From Halarcobacter sp. (GTDB taxonomy: Bacteria; Campylobacterota; Campylobacteria; Campylobacterales; Arcobacteraceae), in NCBI GenBank assembly GCA_030145305.1, contig JAQYVX010000007.1:62001-126000 (forward strand): a DNA stretch of 64,000 bases. The letters run 5' to 3'. A program made the translations under genes and the position numbers. Below are positions 63,954-64,000 of the stretch, piece by piece (position 1 is the first letter of the stretch; each line of letters opens with the position of its first letter). The notes beneath the pieces are model-generated. The model was not told the DNA's origin and made no database searches. It saw only the letters and a list, made by a program, of their open reading frames with translations.

Positions 63954-64000
63954 TCCCTCTCCCTAGTATTAATATATAAATATTTTATCTTATTTTTCTT

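Overview
The window is one AT-rich, gene-dense stretch of a chromosome from a member of the Campylobacterota. It looks like Arcobacteraceae (Arcobacter sensu lato). The reasons are the low GC, the Campylobacterota-type flagellar gene set (fliY, a separate fliN, flhF-flhG, a remote CheZ), the HP0958-like/Nif3/glyQ gene order known from Helicobacter, and the chemoreceptor signalling domain. The genus is inferred from protein character and gene order; no search was run. I saw no tRNA, rRNA, CRISPR array, insertion sequence or prophage.

Positions 1-23.2 kb hold a flagellar and chemotaxis locus. Nearly all of it lies on the minus strand in four consecutive blocks: cheY, a cheZ-like gene, flgF, flgB, fliF, fliG, fliH; then fliN, flgD and a short hook-like flgE; then the long flgE; then a coiled-coil gene and a TPR gene; then flaG-like, fliY, motA, motB, flgJ, flgN-like, flgA-like, flhF, flhG, a small membrane protein, fliE, flgC and a gene cut by the window edge. 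flgG runs the other way, followed by a Lys/Tyr-rich repeat protein and a membrane protein with a SPOR-like end. The promoters I can see are sigma70-type -10 boxes. I saw no sigma54 (GG-N10-GC) site.

Positions 23.2-42.5 kb are mostly housekeeping genes on the minus strand: rimM, khpA, rpsP, ffh, a pseudouridine synthase, waaA, the HP0958-like/Nif3/glyQ group, a glutaredoxin, purE, a glycosyltransferase-like gene, a U32 (TrhP-type) protein, recN, nadK, a protein with four SPOR-like repeats, fusA, rpsG, rpsL with a structured leader, and a second pseudouridine synthase.

Positions 42.5-58.6 kb are accessory and metabolic: a dCache chemoreceptor with a palindrome in front, an FkbM methyltransferase, a DUF234 protein, a TPP riboswitch with thiC, an EEP-family hydrolase, small conserved genes, a methyltransferase, and a metal-chelate ABC import operon (binding protein, permease, ATPase with a His-rich tail, DUF364 protein). 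A GDSL hydrolase, an Asp/Glu racemase, a GNAT acetyltransferase and a periplasmic Cache protein follow.

Positions 58.8-64.0 kb carry an ECF-type nickel/cobalt importer (NikK, CbiM/NikM, NikL, CbiQ, CbiO). Directly upstream and in the same direction is a two-gene unit: a free-standing cobalamin-binding protein with the W-x9-EH and E-x-H-x-x-G signatures of CarH-type B12 photoreceptors, overlapping by 4 bases a soluble histidine kinase. This split B12 (possibly light) sensor is the most novel-looking system in the window.
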